Assembly: GCA_009760855.2 (NCBI GenBank) | Contig: WPIO01000190.1 | Span: 130,001-194,000 of the forward strand | DNA length: 64,000 bases | Direction: 5' to 3' | Source: Cristatella mucedo | Lineage: Eukaryota; Bryozoa; Phylactolaemata; Cristatellidae | Shown: positions 59,914 to 64,000 of the stretch, one piece after another | Layout: every line of letters begins with the position of its first letter | Numbering within the stretch: position 1 is the stretch's first letter | The notes under the pieces: model-generated | The model's input: only the letters and a program-made list of their open reading frames with translations | Database searches by the model: none | Told to the model about the DNA's origin: nothing | Translations under genes and position numbers: made by a program

Positions 59914-59955
<42 letters not shown>

Positions 59956-59995
59956 TCTCCTCTCTCCCTCTCCTCTCTCTCACACACTTTGCTCG
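59860..59995. repeat. Compound (CA)n(CT)n microsatellite
   Basis: CA units to about 59906, then CT and CCCT units, then CACACA. Confidence 0.96.
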
Positions 59996-60534
59996 TGGTG
60001 GCCGGCATTTTATCTGTAAGATAAGCCCTGTGCCACTGCTTCAGCCTCCTCCTGAGTCCAGATGTTGGTGCAGCGTTTGATTTGCTCTCTGCAGCTGCTA
60101 TTCCGAGCCGGTAGGCGAGCAGCGTGACTGCCGCCGGCTTCTAGTTGCTCGTGCTAGCTGCAGCAACTGCAATCGGCAGATCCAGCTGCCGACGGCTCGC
60201 TGCCTTGGGAGCAGTAGGCCCACTACCGTTTTAGTAGCCTCACCCTCCTCCGGTCGGCTATGCCATCCATGTACTGATAAGGTCGCTGCCATCCTGATCA
60301 TGCCTTTCGTGACCCTGCTGCTGCCCACATTGCACCACGAGGCAGTCAGTGCCTGTACAAGTAGGACTGCATGGTGCCCTCGGCAGGCCTTGCACGTCCC
60401 AGTTCCTTGCTACTAAAATTTAAAAAAAACGTGACTGTCAGGCCGTTCGCAGCAGCCGTACGGCTGAGGCTGCTGAAGCCGAAGTCCCTGCTTTCAGGCC
60501 AAAGTCATGAGCCAGCAGCCACCTGTCATGGACA

Positions 60535-60615
60535 GCTGTGAAAATAATAATTTGGCACTTGCCTAGTGCCACGAGATAACTAAATCTCTTTTGAGGCACT
60601 TTACACGTGCTGGAA
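60535..60615 (-). mobile_element. LINE-A/SINE-2 tail remnant
   Basis: AATAATAATTTGGCACTTGC, AACTAAATCTCTTTTGAGGC and ACTTTACACG: a reversed LINE-type tail, no head seen. Confidence 0.6.
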
Positions 60616-60725
60616 ATGAAGCTTGTCAATTGGTTAGTGATGACATCCTCAGTGCCACCTAAAGCAATCAAGTGGACCCAGAGAATGCTATGACAAACTG
60701 GTGGGTTTTATCAGGTCTTTTTAAA

Positions 60726-60867
60726 CAGAGGCGAAGCCAGGATTGGAGTGCCAGGGTGGCACAGGGAATGTGGGCGCAGAGCTCTCCTGTAAAGGAGGAG
60801 GGTCTGTGGCAGCACCTACCAGGCCAGGGGTGGCAGCTCTTGTCACCCTCCCCTGGCTTCGCCTCTG
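60726..60867. mobile_element. hAT-type MITE, 142 bp, with perfect TIRs
   Basis: 16-bp perfect terminal inverted repeats, CAGAGGCGAAGCCAGG (60726-60741) and its reverse complement (60852-60867). They are flanked on each side by the identical 8-mer TTTTTAAA (60718-60725 and 60868-60875). TIRs beginning CAG and 8-bp target duplications are the hallmarks of the hAT superfamily. The interior has no coding capacity and partial self-complementarity. The intact duplication implies a fairly recent insertion. Confidence 0.92.
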
Positions 60868-60904
60868 TTTTTAAATGTCGTCAAGTCATGAATGCTGCTA
60901 CACC

Positions 60905-61215
60905 AGTGTGGAATAAGCACCAGACTTGGAGAGCATAACAATTGGAAGGATTTAGGATTGATTGGGGTGCAGCTTGACGACTTGAAGCAGCCGAGCGGAC
61001 ATGTTCGATGTGAAGCCCGATTGGAAAGTATTTTGAATTTGTAGTGGTAGCAAGAGAAGGGAGGGACCTAAAAGTGAGTGGCAGTATATGCACTACTTGA
61101 TGGGAGACTCTAGTGCTTGTCGATGAGACGTGGCATAAATCGGCATTGTGACAGACATCTGAAACAAGCCAGTCTAGCAGCAGAACTTTTTTTTTTACCA
61201 ATTGTAAGCCTCCGT
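60905..61215 (-). mobile_element. Degraded LINE fragment
   Basis: The minus-strand translation LTFRSLPSLATT resembles the LTFRSLRSLAPA block of LINE-A. TCTAGCAGCAGAACTTT resembles the fragment ending near 21350. Confidence 0.45.
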
Positions 61216-61364
61216 TTGCGCATCCCTCAGACCTTCGAGCGACGAGGCTCAGAAAACGAAACGGAGTGGCACGAATGCGTGGAGGTCGTGGAGGTATCCT
61301 TGCCTAAGCTGCCCCTATTTGTCCCACCATGCATAGCTTGTTGTAGGCAGACTTGTAATATAGG

Positions 61365-61440
61365 GATTATAATAGCTCGTTTGTATAGTGCCCTTAGAGA
61401 CCTGAATCTGTATCCAGGAACTTGACCGTGGAACAGATCC
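61365..61440 (-). mobile_element. SINE-2/LINE tail remnant
   Basis: GTTTGTATAGTGCCCTTAGA and GACCTGAATCTGTATCCAGG: a reversed tail without a head. Confidence 0.45.
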
Positions 61441-62159
61441 GGTCATCTGGTGAAAGGTAATCTAACTTTTGCATAAATTAGGCTTGTCCGTGACTAGGAA
61501 GTTAAGTGTTATCGTCATTCCATTTGACAAAGTTTGCCGTCATCCAAGTGCAAATGTCAGCAGCGCAAGCTGCTGCAAGGTAGCTAAGAGAGTCAGGCGT
61601 GCGTAGGTAGATGGCAGGCAGACACAAAGGCTGAGTGCGACTGCCAAGCTGGACAGAGGGCTAGTGGCTCTGTCCTGCTCGACAAGCAGCATGCTACCAC
61701 CAAACGACTGTCTTGTCAATGTGACCTTGTGCACCGGTTCTTAATTGTGTCGTAAGCTAGGCCAGAGCTGGTGGTAAGCCAGCTGTCGCCCAGGGACCGG
61801 TGGGGTACCTAGGGTTAAGGGTCTGGCAATGTGCTGCCTGCTGTTAGGCTGGCTGGCTCGTGTCATTTCCGACCGTGAGGACTCTATCCTGTCTCCATCA
61901 ACTGCCAGCTGGCTTCCCCGGGGCTTGCCTGCCCCCTGAGTTCCTCTTCACAGACATGGCCTGATCAGCGACCTTGCTAGGACAAGTTGATGCTGGACAG
62001 GCTGGCGCTGCTGGTACAGCTCTGCGGCCGCTGCTGCTGGTCCCTAGCTTGTGAATGCGGGCCAGTACAGCCAGACAGGCCTGACAGGCTGCACGACCTT
62101 CAGTCCTTGCCGGCGGTCGGTCTGGAAGGAGTGGGTAGTGGAGGCTTGGGGGGCATCGC

Positions 62160-62209
62160 CTGAGGCCGCACTGCTGCCCGAGGCCACTCCGGCAGCAATG
62201 CGGCCTCAG
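62160..62209. repeat. 19-bp inverted repeat, one mismatch
   Basis: Arms 62160-62178 (CTGAGGCCGCACTGCTGCC) and 62191-62209 with a 12-base loop. Confidence 0.9.
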
Positions 62210-63149
62210 CAGTGGGAAGGTGCAATGGTGGCTGCTGTGCAGGCATCCGTCATCCTAAATCATCGCTTGGCTCGTGGCAATCGTGGCTGCCGAAGGATGC
62301 AGGACAGTCGTATGCCGAGTCCTCCGGCTCAACCCAAATGCACGGGAGATTTTTGCATAGCATCATATCTGCATGGTTGCCTATGTTGACTAGCTGGGCC
62401 GCTGACCGTTCGGCTGTCTGATGCCACTTTCTGGCTTTTGTGGCTTGATTGGCCACCCCCTCCCCCCACCTCTGTAGGCATGGCTTCAGCTGTGGCTGTC
62501 GCCCTTGTGGCTGTCGCTCAGGTTCCTCCACTGGGCTGCTGCTTGTGGCAACTGTCCGGTCTCTGTCGACCGTTGATACGATATCTGATTGATATTTTTA
62601 TAGTGTATTACCGGTACCAGCTTCACCTGCAGAACGTGTTGCCTCGTGAGTCATACATCGATAAAGCACTGCATGTGTTTGCTATGTGGCAAGCTGGAGT
62701 TCATCAAGCAATGTCATCCTTGCAATAAGCAGTGAGCCGTGTGCATGAATGCTTTGTGATACCAGTCTCAGGTATGCCATTTCTAAGCTTTCAACTTCAT
62801 TTCTGCACTTACCTTTGGGGAGTGTTTTTCGGCATGAAGGCATGAGCTGCAGCAAGGTGTTGTGACTTAACTGTGGCTGTAGCCAGGTTTAGGACTCGGT
62901 TGCGGTCAGGCCTCGTCAGAGGCAGGCAATCACAGCAGGGCTGCCAGGCGTCGGCCGAGCCCGAAGCCCTGAGTGCTCTTCACAATGCTATGGTAATTTC
63001 ACATAATGTTTAGTTCTGGGAGACTGGCTGCCAGCCGGTTGATCTTATCCCCCCCCCCTGTGACAACTGACCCCTATCATCCGAGAAGATCAAAGGCACC
63101 CGAAGAAAAGCGGTCAAAGCGCCTTAATACAGATGTATTTCTATTATGA

Positions 63150-63245
63150 TGCTAAGCGTACCGAAGCTGCTCAGGCTTTGAGTGGACTGTAGAAAACCCT
63201 TCTGCGTAACACATTGTCTGTGTGGCTTTGTGTAGTTCCATACCA
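63150..63245 (+). mobile_element. LINE-B 3' tail fragment
   Basis: GCGTACCGAAGCTGCTCAGG, TTTGAGTGGACTGTAGAAAA and CCCTTCTGCGTAACACATTG correspond to the complement of 25490-25575. Confidence 0.75.
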
Positions 63246-63321
63246 AGATGCATACCCATAACAATAAAACATAACAATATAATAAAAAATAACACCACAA
63301 GTCATTTGTGCATGCATGCAA

Positions 63322-63398
63322 GAAGTGCCTAGAAAGAGATTGAGTTCTCTGAGGGCACTGTATCAAGTGCATTATTATTATTATTATTATTATTATCA
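63322..63398 (+). mobile_element. LINE-A 3' tail fragment
   Basis: AAGTGCCTAGAAAGAGATTG, AGTTCTCTGAGGGCACTGTA and (ATT)n. It ends in about nine ATT units. Confidence 0.85.
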
Positions 63399-63399
63399 T

Positions 63400-64000
63400 G
63401 CAAGCATGCACAAACGACTTGTGATGCTATTTATTGTTGTTACTATTCAAAACTTGTTCATGGCCGTAGCATCGCCGATTTATTGCCTTAATTGTGCCTC
63501 ATGGTGCCTGCTTCCAGTAACTCCAAAGGGAGATGATTGCAGTGCTGCTGGGTGATGCTAGGGGAAGGAGGGGTCACTGCTGATCCAGAGGTGGCATGGC
63601 TGACAGATTCAAGCTCGTGCAGCCACCGGGGAACTCCTCCCATCATCCTGCAATCGTGCCAGTTAGAAGATGCCTGTCAGCTCCTAAAGCTTCATATGTC
63701 TCGTGGTCCAACGTTTGCTTTACCGACCTCCTTCCCACACTTCCTTTGATGTTCCCGGAGCTCTTTGACAACCTTGGACCAAATTCCTGTGATGGATCCT
63801 GCACAGTAGCCACTTCGAGATCTTGGCCGCATTCTGTCGTCGATGCTGGAGTCAGACAGACCTCATGGTCCGCAGGGATGGTCGCATGCAGGCTGCAGTG
63901 GTGCCCCCACGTGATTCACTAGCTTCCGGTTACGATGACCTCGGTGCCCGGCAGCTCGGTGCACTGAGCCTGTCGTCTTGCCAGTCAGCCAGCTGAAGAA
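63400..64000. other. Right edge, unassigned
   Basis: Open frames at 63537-63749 and 63596-63922, and a third after a stop at about 63792, have Ser/Arg-rich translations such as CWSQTDLMVRRDGRM. They could be part of an FRMD4 C-terminal exon but show no match I recognise. Confidence 0.25.

Overview
The window is nuclear DNA from an invertebrate animal. It has spliced genes with kilobase-sized introns, non-LTR retrotransposons, tRNA-derived SINEs and very abundant microsatellites, and no compact operon-like coding. The two recognisable genes are animal genes, but their sequences are clearly diverged from vertebrate orthologues. The phylum cannot be fixed from the sequence alone; a lophotrochozoan-type animal is a guess.

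Left edge, about 1-2900, minus strand: the 5' part of a DNA2 helicase/nuclease gene running off the left end. Two exons (71-235 and 383-481) match the N-terminal OB-like region and the start of the Fe-S nuclease. Upstream lies a long Ala/Ser-rich N-terminal exon (about 840-2605).

2900-34400: intergenic DNA filled with transposon remains and simple repeats. The main item is a nested pair of L2/CR1-like LINEs at 24.3-29.0 kb. LINE-A (plus strand, endonuclease and reverse transcriptase) is interrupted by a 5'-truncated minus-strand LINE-B. Degraded pieces of both families and a tRNA-derived SINE (SINE-1) are scattered through the region. A GC-rich block at 13.25-14.45 kb could be a promoter. A roughly 400-base polypyrimidine tract lies at 31.44-31.84 kb.

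34.4-53.6 kb, plus strand: the FERM-encoding half of an FRMD4 (FRMD4A/FRMD4B-type) gene. Nine exons have compatible phases and total 960 coding bases (320 codons), with eight GT-AG introns. The C-terminal coiled-coil part was not found and is probably to the right of the window. Its introns carry SINEs, LINE tails, hairpins and microsatellites.

53.6-64 kb: probably a large FRMD4 intron. It holds SINE copies, a 142-bp hAT-type MITE with a perfect 8-bp target duplication, a diverged direct repeat pair, several GC-rich palindromes, and exon-like blocks that I could not assign.

DNA2 acts in Okazaki-fragment processing and double-strand-break resection. FRMD4 is a polarity scaffold. There is no functional link between them; they are divergently transcribed neighbours. 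I see no new enzymatic or defence system. The most notable items are the SINE family that shares its 3' end with the resident LINE, the nested LINEs, the hAT MITE, and the recurrent perfect GC-rich hairpins.
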